From Rhodocytophaga aerolata (GTDB lineage Bacteria; Bacteroidota; Bacteroidia; Cytophagales; 172606-1), in contig NZ_JAUKPO010000007.1 of NCBI RefSeq assembly GCF_030503435.1, positions 124,001-188,000 of the forward strand: 64,000 bases of DNA, read 5' to 3'. The translations under genes and the position numbers were made by a program. Below the pieces are notes generated by a model. The model worked only from the letters and a program-made list of their open reading frames with translations, was not told the DNA's origin and did no database searches. This document shows positions 44,453 through 53,512 of this stretch, one piece after another. Each line of letters begins with the position of its first letter. Position 1 is the stretch's first letter.

Positions 44453-45930
44453 TATTTATTAAAAATAATAGATTTTCGCTTTTTACGCTCTCCATAAAAC
44501 TTAGCATCGTCGAAAGATTCCTGGTTGTAGAAATCACTGCGGCTGTTAGAACCGATGGTATAATCCGGCGAAAGCGTAGTAAGCAAGGTATGTTCATAGT
44601 CCCTGGTTACTGCCTGGCCAGTGTACGACGGGCATTTCATCACCATAGAACGGTCCAGCGTAGGAATAACCACTTTATCGTCTTTTTGGTCTATAGTGGC
44701 TACACCAATAGGGATTAACACATGCCGGCTTTCTTTTTCATTCGTGATGGAATTGTCTACATCCACATCCAGGTAGCGGACCTTCATCACTTCAGTATCT
44801 ACAATCAGTTCATTGATGCGGCCAATGTTCTCGCCTCTGTTCCCTAAAACATTCCAGCCCCGCACATCCAGGTGTTTGTCGGCAACTTCATATTCGTCTT
44901 CTATTTCTTTCAGCCTTTTTAGTGTAGGCATCCTGTTCTGGTTATCATTCTCAAGGTAGCTGGCTTCCAGGGCTTCTCTTTCTCGGCGCAGATGTTCCTG
45001 GCTTTCGGCATGCAGGCGGTCCGTTTCGCGGGTGTCTTCTTTCAGCCGGTTCATCCGTTCCTGATAAAGTTTGTCTTGCTCAAGCTTTTCCAGCTGTATG
45101 CGGTAGAGTTCATCCTGGCGGGCTTTTTCCTGCTGAACCTGTGCTACTCTATCGTCTATTAATTGTACCTGCACTTGCCGTTCCTGGTTTATGCGGGCTA
45201 TACGTTCCTGTAAGTTCTTATCGTAGTTTTCCAGTTCCAAACGCAACAATCTGGATTTTTCTTCATAGTCTGTGTCTACTTCAGCTCTGTCGCGTTCAAT
45301 TTCCATAAGGCGGTTCTGGTACTTTTCGTGCTCGTCGTTCCAGTCCCGGTTTATGGCCGTCCGGCTTTTCAGCACATCCTCTTTGTAGCTTTGATCCTGC
45401 AGAAAGGCATTTATCTTTTCTTCATAGATTTTATCCTGCTTCAGTATTTCCAGATTTAATGCATCAATCTGTGCCTGAATTTCTTCCTGTTTCTGTTTCT
45501 TTTCCAGCTCCAGCTGCCACACACCTTCCCGGTGCTTTTCATCTTTTTCTACCTCATGCACCCGGATATGTTCCAGTTTTTGATGATAAGCTCCCTGGCG
45601 GCTGCTCAATTCCTGTTGTATAGACGTTAGTTTTTCCTGAAACTTCCTGTCATGTTCTGCTTTTTCTTCCACCATTCTAGCCATTCTGTCTTGCAGCAAG
45701 TCGTGTTTATACTGCTCATCCTGGCGGAGTTTTGCTATACGTTCTTCATATAGCCTGTTTTGCTGCGTACGCTCGTCTGTTAGTGCAGCAAGCTTATCCT
45801 GGTACTCTTCGTCCAGGTGCATTTTATTTTTGTTCAGATTCTCCAGATTTACATAGCAATTGTCGGCATTGCTAACTTCGTCTATAAAATCTATATGTTC
45901 GCGTTTGCGTTCGTTTCTATCCTGATTCAT
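44452..45930 (-). CDS. PRC-barrel protein with 18-residue coiled-coil repeats
   Basis: A 492-residue soluble protein. From residue about 43 to 290 it is one long charged helix in which an aromatic residue followed by (E/Q)x(K/R)(L/I/M) recurs every 18 residues: anchors at about 47, 65, 83, 101, 119, 137, 155, 173, 191, 208, 226, 244, 262 and 280. Eighteen residues equal five turns of an alpha helix. A PRC-barrel domain follows (about 355-450: LDVRGWNVLGNRGENIGRINELIVD...VRYLDVDVD). PRC barrels bind RNA or photosynthetic proteins. The upstream neighbour is a small membrane protein on the same strand. Function unknown. Confidence 0.8.
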   Translation of the reverse strand: MNQDRNERKREHIDFIDEVSNADNCYVNLENLNKNKMHLDEEYQDKLAALTDERTQQNRLYEERIAKLRQDEQYKHDLLQDRMARMVEEKAEHDRKFQEKLTSIQQELSSRQGAYHQKLEHIRVHEVEKDEKHREGVWQLELEKKQKQEEIQAQIDALNLEILKQDKIYEEKINAFLQDQSYKEDVLKSRTAINRDWNDEHEKYQNRLMEIERDRAEVDTDYEEKSRLLRLELENYDKNLQERIARINQERQVQVQLIDDRVAQVQQEKARQDELYRIQLEKLEQDKLYQERMNRLKEDTRETDRLHAESQEHLRREREALEASYLENDNQNRMPTLKRLKEIEDEYEVADKHLDVRGWNVLGNRGENIGRINELIVDTEVMKVRYLDVDVDNSITNEKESRHVLIPIGVATIDQKDDKVVIPTLDRSMVMKCPSYTGQAVTRDYEHTLLTTLSPDYTIGSNSRSDFYNQESFDDAKFYGERKKRKSIIFNK

Positions 45931-45987
45931 ATATCCTCCTTTAGTTGATTTGTTTTAGTTCCAACCTGTACTTGTGCAACAGAAGTA

Positions 45988-46233
45988 TCAGGCTAAGTAG
46001 GTTTCCAGTTTCAGTGAAACAATCCCTGGTACCTGTGTCATGCTTTTAGGTTTTAGAGCTATTTGCCTGTTTGCCTGCAACTTTAGCACCTGGCTCGATT
46101 GATTAGGTTGGGTAGTTGAATCGGTGTTGTTTTTGGTAACTAGCCATACTACAATTGCCACTAAGGCCAGGATTCCCAGAATCCAAAGCCATACCGGACT
46201 TTTGCTTTTTTTTCTTATAGGTATTTCAGCCAT
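45988..46233 (-). CDS. Small single-helix membrane protein
   Basis: An 81-residue protein starting MAEIPIRKKSKSPVWLWILG at ATG 46233; a longer frame from 46323 lacks this conserved-looking start. Positive residues precede one membrane helix (about 13-32), then a polar tail. No family name is sure. It is immediately upstream of the PRC-barrel gene (58 bases), so a joint transcript and role are likely. Confidence 0.6.
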   Translation of the reverse strand: MAEIPIRKKSKSPVWLWILGILALVAIVVWLVTKNNTDSTTQPNQSSQVLKLQANRQIALKPKSMTQVPGIVSLKLETYLA

Positions 46234-46455
46234 CGCTCGTGTTGTTAGAATATCCTTGAATACGTATAATTTGCCTGTTGATCGATGCTTAATTATCAAA
46301 GCTTTAGTATATTGAACATGCAAAGTGCCGTACTCAATTTTTACGGGAATGCGTATACATAGTTTGGTCTTTCAGCCGCCTTTTTCAAATACTTGCCTGC
46401 GTATAATTTCTGTAACAATAAATTATATGATGGATAGGGCTGTTATTTAACAAGT

Positions 46456-47160
46456 ATGATAGTATTTTATAACCCACAATTTTCGCCTGCTACACCCATT
46501 CTTCCCGAAGAAGAAGCCAGACATGGAATAAAAGTACTCCGGATGAACACCGGTGATACATTGCATGTAACCGACGGAAAAGGAAATATGTATGAAGCAG
46601 AGATAGCCTCAACTGATATTAAAAAGTGCAGAGTAGCCATCCGGCACATACATCCGGAGTTTGGTAAAAAGCCTTATTCTATCCACCTGGCAATTGCCCC
46701 AACCAAAAACGCAGACCGGACAGAGTGGCTGGTAGAAAAATGTGTGGAGCTGGGGATTGATGAGATTAGTTTTATTGCTTGCGAACGTTCGGAGAGAAGG
46801 GTGTTCAAAACCGACCGTCTGGAGAAAATTGCCGTAGCTGCTATGAAACAATCAATAAAAGCCTATTTGCCACATATTCATGAGGTAATTCCGTTCCGGC
46901 AGTTTATTGAAAAACCCCTGGACGGGCAAAAATTTGTAGCGCATTTGGAAGAAGGGAGAAGGGAGTTGTTGCAAAAAGCAGCCATTAGGCAGCATTCCTA
47001 TTGTTTACTGGTTGGCCCGGAAGGTGATTTTTCTCCAGCAGAAATAGCCTTAGCTCTGGAAAAAGGATATGTACCGGTTAGCTTAGGCGAAAGCCGGTTA
47101 CGTACAGAAACAGCCGGAATGGCTGGTTGCCATATCCTGAATCTGATCAATAATTCTTAA
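46456..47160 (+). CDS. rsmE: 16S rRNA (uracil1498-N3)-methyltransferase
   Basis: A 234-residue SPOUT methyltransferase that methylates U1498 of 16S rRNA using SAM. The N-terminal PUA-like domain (FYNPQFSPATPILPEEEARHGIKVLRMNTGD) precedes the knot domain with LVGPEGDFSPAEI (about 187-199) and SLGESRLRTETAGM (near 212). Length and motifs are normal. ATG at 46456. Confidence 0.95.
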   Translation: MIVFYNPQFSPATPILPEEEARHGIKVLRMNTGDTLHVTDGKGNMYEAEIASTDIKKCRVAIRHIHPEFGKKPYSIHLAIAPTKNADRTEWLVEKCVELGIDEISFIACERSERRVFKTDRLEKIAVAAMKQSIKAYLPHIHEVIPFRQFIEKPLDGQKFVAHLEEGRRELLQKAAIRQHSYCLLVGPEGDFSPAEIALALEKGYVPVSLGESRLRTETAGMAGCHILNLINNS

Positions 47161-47219
47161 GCCGTTTCTGCACTAAAAATACCCGGAATAAGTTTATATA
47201 TGTATTACTCCAAACTATT

Positions 47220-47894
47220 ATGCAGCCAAAGTATCCGTTTCTGATTTTACTTATTCTTCTATGTTCATTCGCTGGTATACCTGCTTTTGCCCAGAAGCCG
47301 GCTTATAAAATTGCTAAACTCAAATACAGTGGCGGGGGCGACTGGTATGCTAACAAAACATCTCTACCCAACCTGATTGATTTTGTTAATAAAAACCTGA
47401 AAATGAACATTGCTGCCGAGGAAGAAGTAGTTGAGGTAGGTAGCCCGGAATTGTTTTCATATCCTTTTGTTCATATGACCGGCCATGGAAATGTGGTATT
47501 TTCCGATTCGGAAGTACGTAATTTGCGAAAATATTTAATGTCGGGTGGGTTTCTGCACGTAGATGATAATTATGGCCTGGATAAATTTATCCGCCTGGAA
47601 ATGAAAAAGGTGTTTCCGGAACTAGATTTTGTAGAACTGCCTTTCAATCATCCTATTTACCACCAGAAATATAGCTTTCCTAATGGCCTGCCTAAAGTTC
47701 ATGAACACGATGGCAAACCTAGCCAGGGGTTTGGCCTGATCTACGAAGGCCGCCTGGTATGCTTCTACAGTTACGAAACTGATTTGGGGAATGGCTGGGA
47801 AGATCAGTCGGTGCATGAAGATCCTGAAGAAAAACGGCAGGAGGCTCTCCGCATGGGAGCTAATTTGCTGTATTTTGCCCTTACTAATTATTAA
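47220..47894 (+). CDS. DUF4159 domain secreted protein
   Basis: A 224-residue protein with a signal peptide (ending PAFAQ). The DUF4159 pattern is clear: KLKYSGGGDWYANKTSLPNLIDFVNKNL, FVHMTGHGNVVFSDSEV, YLMSGGFLHVDDNYGLDKF, and LICYEGRL-type end with DLGNGWEDQSVHEDP. It resembles the N-terminal domain fold of glutamine amidotransferase-like proteins. The function is unknown. 59 bases after rsmE, and just 5 bases before the next gene if that starts at 47900. Confidence 0.85.
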   Translation: MQPKYPFLILLILLCSFAGIPAFAQKPAYKIAKLKYSGGGDWYANKTSLPNLIDFVNKNLKMNIAAEEEVVEVGSPELFSYPFVHMTGHGNVVFSDSEVRNLRKYLMSGGFLHVDDNYGLDKFIRLEMKKVFPELDFVELPFNHPIYHQKYSFPNGLPKVHEHDGKPSQGFGLIYEGRLVCFYSYETDLGNGWEDQSVHEDPEEKRQEALRMGANLLYFALTNY

Positions 47895-47983
47895 CCTTCA
47901 TGCGGCTTACCGGAATTACCCGGAAACCGGAAAATAGCATAGCTATCCTTCTTCAACGCGTATATTCATTAGTCCGCAATATA

Positions 47984-48466
47984 ATGATTCATAACGAAAG
48001 GAAGAATCGATTAAATTATCCAAGAAGCATTGAAGTTATTCTTTATCCGGACAGCATATTAGTTAGCACGTATTATCAGGCAAAAGCAGGATTCAGCTTT
48101 ACTACGGATAATATCTCATGGATTGATGTATATGCCACTGCTGAAGAAATAGGTAAGGTAGCCAGAAAGCATCTGGCAATCAGTCAAACGGATGTAGATA
48201 CTCCAACCGATTTTTCGTATATTCAGAAAGCCTATAACAAAGCCACTGGATTTACAAGCATAAAGAATCAAATGAAAGATGCCCGTTCTATTATGTTAGG
48301 AGAAACAGAAAAGCACTTTAGCATTCTGCCTTTCCGAAATGGAGGTGCTGTAGGAGAATCCAGAGGATACCATCCCTTAATAAATAAAGAAATAAAAATC
48401 GAGAATACTATTTCAGATAGTCAGCTAGGAGAACAAATCAGAAAAGGTTGGAACAATTGTGAATAA
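47984..48466 (+). CDS. CdiI-like immunity protein (tentative)
   Basis: A 160-residue cytoplasmic protein if started at ATG 47984; an ATG at 47900 (188 residues) follows the DUF4159 stop by 5 bases and may be the true start. The pattern YPRSIEVILYPDSILVSTYYQAKAGFSFT, then TGFTSIKNQMKDARSIMLGETEK and the C-terminal SDSQLGEQIRKGWNNCE recalls CdiI immunity proteins of contact-dependent inhibition. No CdiA toxin or delivery gene is near, so it would be an orphan. Family call rests on recall of the general pattern. Confidence 0.5.
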   Translation: MIHNERKNRLNYPRSIEVILYPDSILVSTYYQAKAGFSFTTDNISWIDVYATAEEIGKVARKHLAISQTDVDTPTDFSYIQKAYNKATGFTSIKNQMKDARSIMLGETEKHFSILPFRNGGAVGESRGYHPLINKEIKIENTISDSQLGEQIRKGWNNCE

Positions 48467-48625
48467 AAACGTAAGCATACAACACCAACTTTAATCGGTC
48501 AGCAGCCATGCTAAGGCTCAGTATTGGTACTAAATCTTGCCCCTAATAAGTTTTGAGCCAACAGTAGATAGATAAATGACTGCTTATGGTTTGTATTTTA
48601 TAAGAGGAATAGATAACTTTTCTGT

Positions 48626-49369
48626 ATGCAGAAATTACTATGGTGTTTTGTAGCAGGAATAGGTATGCACTTTTCCGGGAGGGCACAAGAAACTCCTGTC
48701 TATTCAATTAACGCTGGAGAAGTAGTCTCTACGATAATTCCGTCCAAAGAGCAATACCTCTATAATGGATTTCAACAGGGAACTGTTTTTTTCAGAAATG
48801 GAAGATCCTTGCCTGCCAGGCTCAATTATAATCGCTTATATGGGGAAATGCAGTTTATCAACAGCAAAGGCGATACGCTAGCCCTAGTGGAAGAAAATTC
48901 GCTGAAAAAGATTGCTATTGGTGAACAGGTATTTTATTATATGAATAAAAATGGTTTCGTTGAGCTAATTCCTGCTGATGTCCCTGTAAAGCTTGCCAGG
49001 AAACAAAACCTGGAAATTATTCGAAGCGCCTTCAAATTAGTTAGCAATTCAGGAGGTGTTGCTGCCGGAGGGCCTGGGATTAGTATGAATGGACCCGGTA
49101 AAGGCTCCAATTTTACGCCTGGCTATAGCTACAGGAACCTATATTCGCAAAAAGCTCCGGGAGAATTGCAATTGGCCAGACAAAGCTCCTATTATTTTGT
49201 CGATCAAAATGAGCGTATTTACCGGGCGCAGAAGGCTACCTTGCTGAAGCTATTTGGCAGGCACAAAAAGGCAATTGAACACTATGTAGATACCAATCAA
49301 CTAGATTTTACCCGGGAAGAAGATTTGAAAAAGCTACTTGTGTTCTGTGCTCAATGGACTGAAAAGTGA
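48626..49369 (+). CDS. Secreted protein, three-copy family, copy 1
   Basis: A 247-residue protein with signal peptide (ending SGRAQ). The first half has YSINAGEVVSTIIPSKEQYLYNGFQQGTVFFRNGRS, then EMQFINSKGDTLAL and KIAIGEQVFYYMNKNGF; the last 60 residues run YYFVDQNERIYRAQKATLLKLFG to FTREEDLKKLLVFC. Two relatives lie at 49613-50353 and 51826-52605. The middle part, about 120-175, is glycine-rich and differs between copies. The C-terminal helix pair is also found in other Bacteroidota secreted proteins. Function unknown. Confidence 0.75.
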   Translation: MQKLLWCFVAGIGMHFSGRAQETPVYSINAGEVVSTIIPSKEQYLYNGFQQGTVFFRNGRSLPARLNYNRLYGEMQFINSKGDTLALVEENSLKKIAIGEQVFYYMNKNGFVELIPADVPVKLARKQNLEIIRSAFKLVSNSGGVAAGGPGISMNGPGKGSNFTPGYSYRNLYSQKAPGELQLARQSSYYFVDQNERIYRAQKATLLKLFGRHKKAIEHYVDTNQLDFTREEDLKKLLVFCAQWTEK

Positions 49370-49612
49370 AAAGATAAATGATGAAGATAATCATTGCCAG
49401 CATCAACCCCATTGTTAGTACTGCTTCCAGTATACTTAGCTCAGTGAGAAGCCCCAGATGCTGCTATAAGCAAACTAAACGATAGGGCTTTTTCTTATTT
49501 TGTAGGAATAAATAAGAGCTTTTTTAACTAAAAATGCTCTTTATGATATAAAATAATTTCCAAAGTATGGAATGCTGTTTTCCGCCTTTACACTTATAAG
49601 CGTAAGTATGTT

Positions 49613-50353
49613 ATGTTCAAACTATTAATTTTGCTAAGTATACTCTGCTCAACGGGCAATTTGCATTCTCTTGCCCAATCTCCCCAACTTTATGAGCTAA
49701 AGGCCGGACAAATTTTCAAACAGGCCATGCCCCTTCATGCCAGATATGGCTATGAGAGCTTTCAGGCAGGAGAAGTATCCTTCATCGATGGAAAATCTGC
49801 CAAGGGTAGGTTCAATTACAATTATTTTTATGCGGCCATGGAGTTTATCTCCACAAACGGAGATACCCTGTTGTTAACCAATGCCTATAGAATCCAAAAG
49901 GTAGCTATCGGGGAAGATTTGTATCTGCACTATTACACGCAAGGCTATTTTCAACAGCTAGCTGAGTTCGCTCACCTAAAACTAGCCAGAAAAAGGCAAC
50001 TCCTGCTGAAGAAAATTAAAAGTAAAAATCCTGTTCGAAATGGCTATGAACCACGTGGCCCATCCATTTCCGGCGTATCATTGCTCGATCCTGCAGTTGA
50101 TTATTCCATTAGTTACAGCCGGGTGTATGAAAATCCCTGCCAAGAAGATCTGCTGTTTGCCAAGGAAACATCCTTCTACCTGATTGACAAAAATCAACGC
50201 CTTTATCCGGCGACAAAAACTACTTTTTTGAAGTTTTACTCCAAAAACAAGAAAGATATTCACCAGTACCTGCAAGCGAATAGCATTAATTTCAAGAAAG
50301 AGGAAGACTTACTCAACCTACTTTCTTATTGTAGTCAGTTGGGTACTTTGTAA
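49613..50353 (+). CDS. Secreted protein, three-copy family, copy 2
   Basis: A 246-residue relative of the gene at 48626 with signal peptide (ending HSLAQ). Shared blocks: YELKAGQIFKQAMPLHARYGYESFQAGEVSFIDGKS, EFISTNGDTLLL, KVAIGEDLYLHYYTQGYF and the C-terminal FYLIDKNQRLYPATKTTFLKF to FKKEEDLLNLLSYC. The gap to copy 1 is 243 bases and holds no gene; a weak hairpin with a U-run near 49449-49495 may end copy 1. Each copy appears to be a separate transcript. Confidence 0.75.
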   Translation: MFKLLILLSILCSTGNLHSLAQSPQLYELKAGQIFKQAMPLHARYGYESFQAGEVSFIDGKSAKGRFNYNYFYAAMEFISTNGDTLLLTNAYRIQKVAIGEDLYLHYYTQGYFQQLAEFAHLKLARKRQLLLKKIKSKNPVRNGYEPRGPSISGVSLLDPAVDYSISYSRVYENPCQEDLLFAKETSFYLIDKNQRLYPATKTTFLKFYSKNKKDIHQYLQANSINFKKEEDLLNLLSYCSQLGTL

Positions 50354-50645
50354 GTAACTGTGCCGGAGGAAACAAACGTTTTTACCAGTAGCTGACCCAA
50401 GCAGGTGAAATAACAGCTTAGTCCATTGATTTATGATTTGATACTTGCCAACGAAAGGAATCTAACTAAAAGCTAGCTTGTAACTCCCATCCGGCAACAA
50501 CTGGTCTTTAATCACAATGGACCTATCACGGGGATTTTTACTGCAGTATAGCAAGTAACAATGATAACCAGGTGTAGAAAATAGTGAATGATATAATGGA
50601 ATATTTATTTTTAGTATGTTCTTTCTTTAAACCTCTAATCACTCT

Positions 50646-51629
50646 ATGAAACTATATTACTTTTTGATTTGGCTAGTGTTAAGTTCTTTACTAAGCTGTA
50701 AAAAAGAGGATAGCCCTACGGTTACTTCTCCGCAGGCACAAGCGTACATAGAAGAAGTAGTGGCAATCATGCAACGCTACTCCGTAAATCGTAAACAAAT
50801 TGATTGGAATGATTTCAAACAAAAAATTACGGGTTTGGCAAATGGTGCACAAACTATTGCCGATACGTATCCAGCCATTACGCTCGCTTTAAAAATGCTT
50901 GAAGATAATCACAGCAGCTATGTTGCCGCAACTGGTGGCAGGGTATTAAGTGGGAATACGAAGGCAATCTGCGTAGATTTTGCTCCGGTAAAGGTGCCAG
51001 AAACTGATGGTATAGGCTATATTCACCTACCATCCTCAGGAGGGTATGATGCCAATGGTGTGAAGTATGGATTGATAGGACTTGAATATGCACAACATAT
51101 TCAGGCTTTAATCAAACAACAAGACCAGCCAGCGCTCAAAGGATGGATTATTGATCTGAGGGGAAACAAAGGAGGAGATATGTGGGCGATGTTAGCAGGG
51201 GTTGGCCCTTTATTGGGAGAAGGGACGGTAGGCTATTTTATGGACCCGGATGGAAATTATTATCCCTGGTCCTATACAAATGGGGTGGCTTCTGAACGTT
51301 CGCCTATTTACACAGTGGCTAATCCGTACATACTGCAAAACCCTGCCCCTAAAATAGCTCTTTTGACAGATGGGGCTGTTGCTAGTGCAGCCGAAGGCAT
51401 CACTATTGCATTTAAAGCTAGAGCAAATACAAGAAGCTTTGGCCCGGCCACCTGTGGTGTGTCAACGTCTAATGCGCCATTCTACCTAAGTGATGGCGCT
51501 TTACTAAGCCTCACCGTTGGTATAATGGCAGACCGCACTAAAAAAGTGTATGGCGGCCCGGTACCTAGTGATGAAAATTTATCTTCTCTTACTGCTGTAC
51601 AAAAAGCAATAGAATGGGTAAGCCAATAA
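50646..51629 (+). CDS. S41-family peptidase, lipoprotein
   Basis: A 327-residue lipoprotein (lipobox Cys18, SLLSC). Residues about 30-95 form the N-terminal helical domain; WIIDLRGNKGGDMWAML (167-183) is the S41 hallmark, and TDGAVASAAEG (241-251) carries the catalytic Ser247. The usual PDZ domain is missing, so it is a short S41 form like tricorn-core-type or interphotoreceptor retinoid-binding-like proteases. It is placed between copies 2 and 3 of the secreted family, which may be its substrates, but that is inference. Confidence 0.88.
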   Translation: MKLYYFLIWLVLSSLLSCKKEDSPTVTSPQAQAYIEEVVAIMQRYSVNRKQIDWNDFKQKITGLANGAQTIADTYPAITLALKMLEDNHSSYVAATGGRVLSGNTKAICVDFAPVKVPETDGIGYIHLPSSGGYDANGVKYGLIGLEYAQHIQALIKQQDQPALKGWIIDLRGNKGGDMWAMLAGVGPLLGEGTVGYFMDPDGNYYPWSYTNGVASERSPIYTVANPYILQNPAPKIALLTDGAVASAAEGITIAFKARANTRSFGPATCGVSTSNAPFYLSDGALLSLTVGIMADRTKKVYGGPVPSDENLSSLTAVQKAIEWVSQ

Positions 51630-51825
51630 ATCGCACCATAGGGAAAATGACTGCTACCAAAATTGAAAAACCTACCATGCTTAATCCGTCCATCTGTGCT
51701 CCTCAGCTGATAGCCACAACTCAACACAGCGTGTGGGAGTTAATAGGCTATACATTTGGCAGTAAGCCAATAAAAAATACTGGCGTATAGCATTTAAAAC
51801 GAATTTTGATTATTTAGGAAGGAAA

Positions 51826-52605
51826 ATGGCCACTCTACCCATGAAATACATCCTGCTATGTGTTTTAGCCTGGTCTTCTGCGCATATGTGTTTACAAGCA
51901 CAGCACAAACAAAAGTACACTATTCACACAGGAGAAATCGTAACTCAGGTGATACCAGCTGCTGAGCGAATGCACTATGAGCAGTTCAAACCTGCAACGG
52001 TAAATTATCACAATGGAAAATCAACGGCTATTTATAACAATTACAGCTATTTGCCTGGGGAGATGCAGTTCATTGGACCAAAGAAGGATACACTTATTAT
52101 GATTGATGACCCGTTAATCAAAAGTATCCGCGTGGGAGAGGATGTATTTTATTACCTACCTGGAATAGGTTATTTGCTAGCCTTGCGTGACACTTACCCC
52201 GTAAAGCCTGTTGAAAACCATATTATCAAGATTATAAAGGGTGCTCCGCTGAGTGGATATCAACCGACTAATATAGTGGTCACCACGGATTTCAATACGG
52301 GAATTGCTCAGGGCACCGTGACTGACAAGTATGTAGGGCCAAAGCCGAGTAATGATCAGCTCTATTATCAACCAGCCCCCAATTTAATGCTGCTGTCCCG
52401 GAAAATATCCTTTTATCTGATGGATAAGAACCAGCGATTTTATGAGGCCAAAAAATCCAATCTTTTCAAACTCTTTCCTAGCTATTACAAGCCCATTAAA
52501 CACTATATCCAAGAACAAGCAATAAACTTTAAAAGCAAAGAAGATCTAATTAAGTTAGTAGAGTTCTGCAATCAATTACAAAGAGACCATCCTGCTGAGA
52601 AATAA
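51826..52605 (+). CDS. Secreted protein, three-copy family, copy 3
   Basis: A 259-residue relative of copies 1 and 2, started at ATG 51826 or 51841, both giving a signal peptide (ending CLQAQ). Shared blocks: YTIHTGEIVTQVIPAAERMHYEQFKPATVNYHNGKS, EMQFIGPKKDTLIM, SIRVGEDVFYYLPGIGYL and FYLMDKNQRFYEAKKSNLFKLF with FKSKEDLIKLVEFC. It is separated from copy 2 by the S41 protease gene. Function unknown. Confidence 0.75.
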   Translation: MATLPMKYILLCVLAWSSAHMCLQAQHKQKYTIHTGEIVTQVIPAAERMHYEQFKPATVNYHNGKSTAIYNNYSYLPGEMQFIGPKKDTLIMIDDPLIKSIRVGEDVFYYLPGIGYLLALRDTYPVKPVENHIIKIIKGAPLSGYQPTNIVVTTDFNTGIAQGTVTDKYVGPKPSNDQLYYQPAPNLMLLSRKISFYLMDKNQRFYEAKKSNLFKLFPSYYKPIKHYIQEQAINFKSKEDLIKLVEFCNQLQRDHPAEK

Positions 52606-52670
52606 TCTTGCGGAAACTAACCTGCTGACACGCAGAACCAAAACACGAAAGCCTCGCATTGTGAATAGTT

Positions 52671-52710
52671 GATATATGCGCATTCAATAAGATATATGCG
52701 CATTCAATAA
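52671..52710. repeat. 20-bp tandem direct repeat
   Basis: GATATATGCGCATTCAATAA is repeated exactly twice (52671-52690 and 52691-52710), 13 bases before the next gene start at 52723. Each unit holds the 8-base palindrome ATGCGCAT. The position fits a regulatory site, or a recent duplication. Confidence 0.85.
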
Positions 52711-52722
52711 AAAGATACAGAT

Positions 52723-53412
52723 ATGCCACTAAAACTCATGGTTATTTTTGCCCTTATCCTGCTGTATGGTAAGGATTCAATGAGCCAAACCGGTAAACAC
52801 CAATTTCCCTTAAAAAGCATGGAGGGGCTTGAGCCTGTGCATGTAACCTTGAAAGCGGCTAATTACTTAGGCAAACAATCGGTACAAGTGACTGATACGG
52901 CAAAGGGGATAACGTCGGAAGTAAAATACGTCAAACTCAAAGATATCTCATTCCATAATGGAGTAATTGAAGTAGAGTTAGCTGGAAAACCCTCGGCTAC
53001 AGCCGTAGAAACCGCGCGGGGTTTTGTAGGCATTGCTTTTCGCATCAGTGAAGATAACTCTAAATTTGAGTGCATTTACTTAAGGCCTACCAATGGCCGG
53101 GCTCCCGACCAGGTCCGGAGGAATCACTCAGTGCAGTATATTTCGTATCCGAACCTACCCTGGGAAAAAAGCCGGAAAGAAACACCTGAAAAGTATGAAT
53201 CTTATGTGGATTTGGTAGTAGGGGAGTGGACAAAAGTCAAAATTGAGGTAGAAGGAGAAAAAGCTACCTTATATGTTCATGGCCAAGCGCAACCAACCTT
53301 ACTTGTGAACGACCTGAAGCACGGCGCTACTCAATCTGGTAGTATTGGATTATGGATAGGATCTGGAACAGAGGCCTACTTTAGAAATTTGGTGATTACA
53401 AAAAAAGAGTAA
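52723..53412 (+). CDS. Secreted concanavalin A-like (LamG/DUF1080-type) domain protein
   Basis: A 229-residue protein with signal peptide (ending DSMSQ). The rest reads as a jelly-roll: FHNGVIEVELAGKP, ARGFVGIAFRISEDNSKFECIYLRPTNG, VGEWTKVKIEVEGEKATLYVHGQ and GSIGLWIGSGTEAYFRNLVITK, a pattern common to concanavalin A-like lectin/glucanase folds and DUF1080. No catalytic residues can be named. It follows the tandem repeat at 52671. Confidence 0.7.
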   Translation: MPLKLMVIFALILLYGKDSMSQTGKHQFPLKSMEGLEPVHVTLKAANYLGKQSVQVTDTAKGITSEVKYVKLKDISFHNGVIEVELAGKPSATAVETARGFVGIAFRISEDNSKFECIYLRPTNGRAPDQVRRNHSVQYISYPNLPWEKSRKETPEKYESYVDLVVGEWTKVKIEVEGEKATLYVHGQAQPTLLVNDLKHGATQSGSIGLWIGSGTEAYFRNLVITKKE

Positions 53413-53512
53413 ACAAACGTATGCAACCACCTTATTACTGGTATCCGGCCTCTTTCAATCACCATCGCTCACTGCACCAAGAAGCGTTTACAGAAATAAT
53501 TAATTGATTGAC

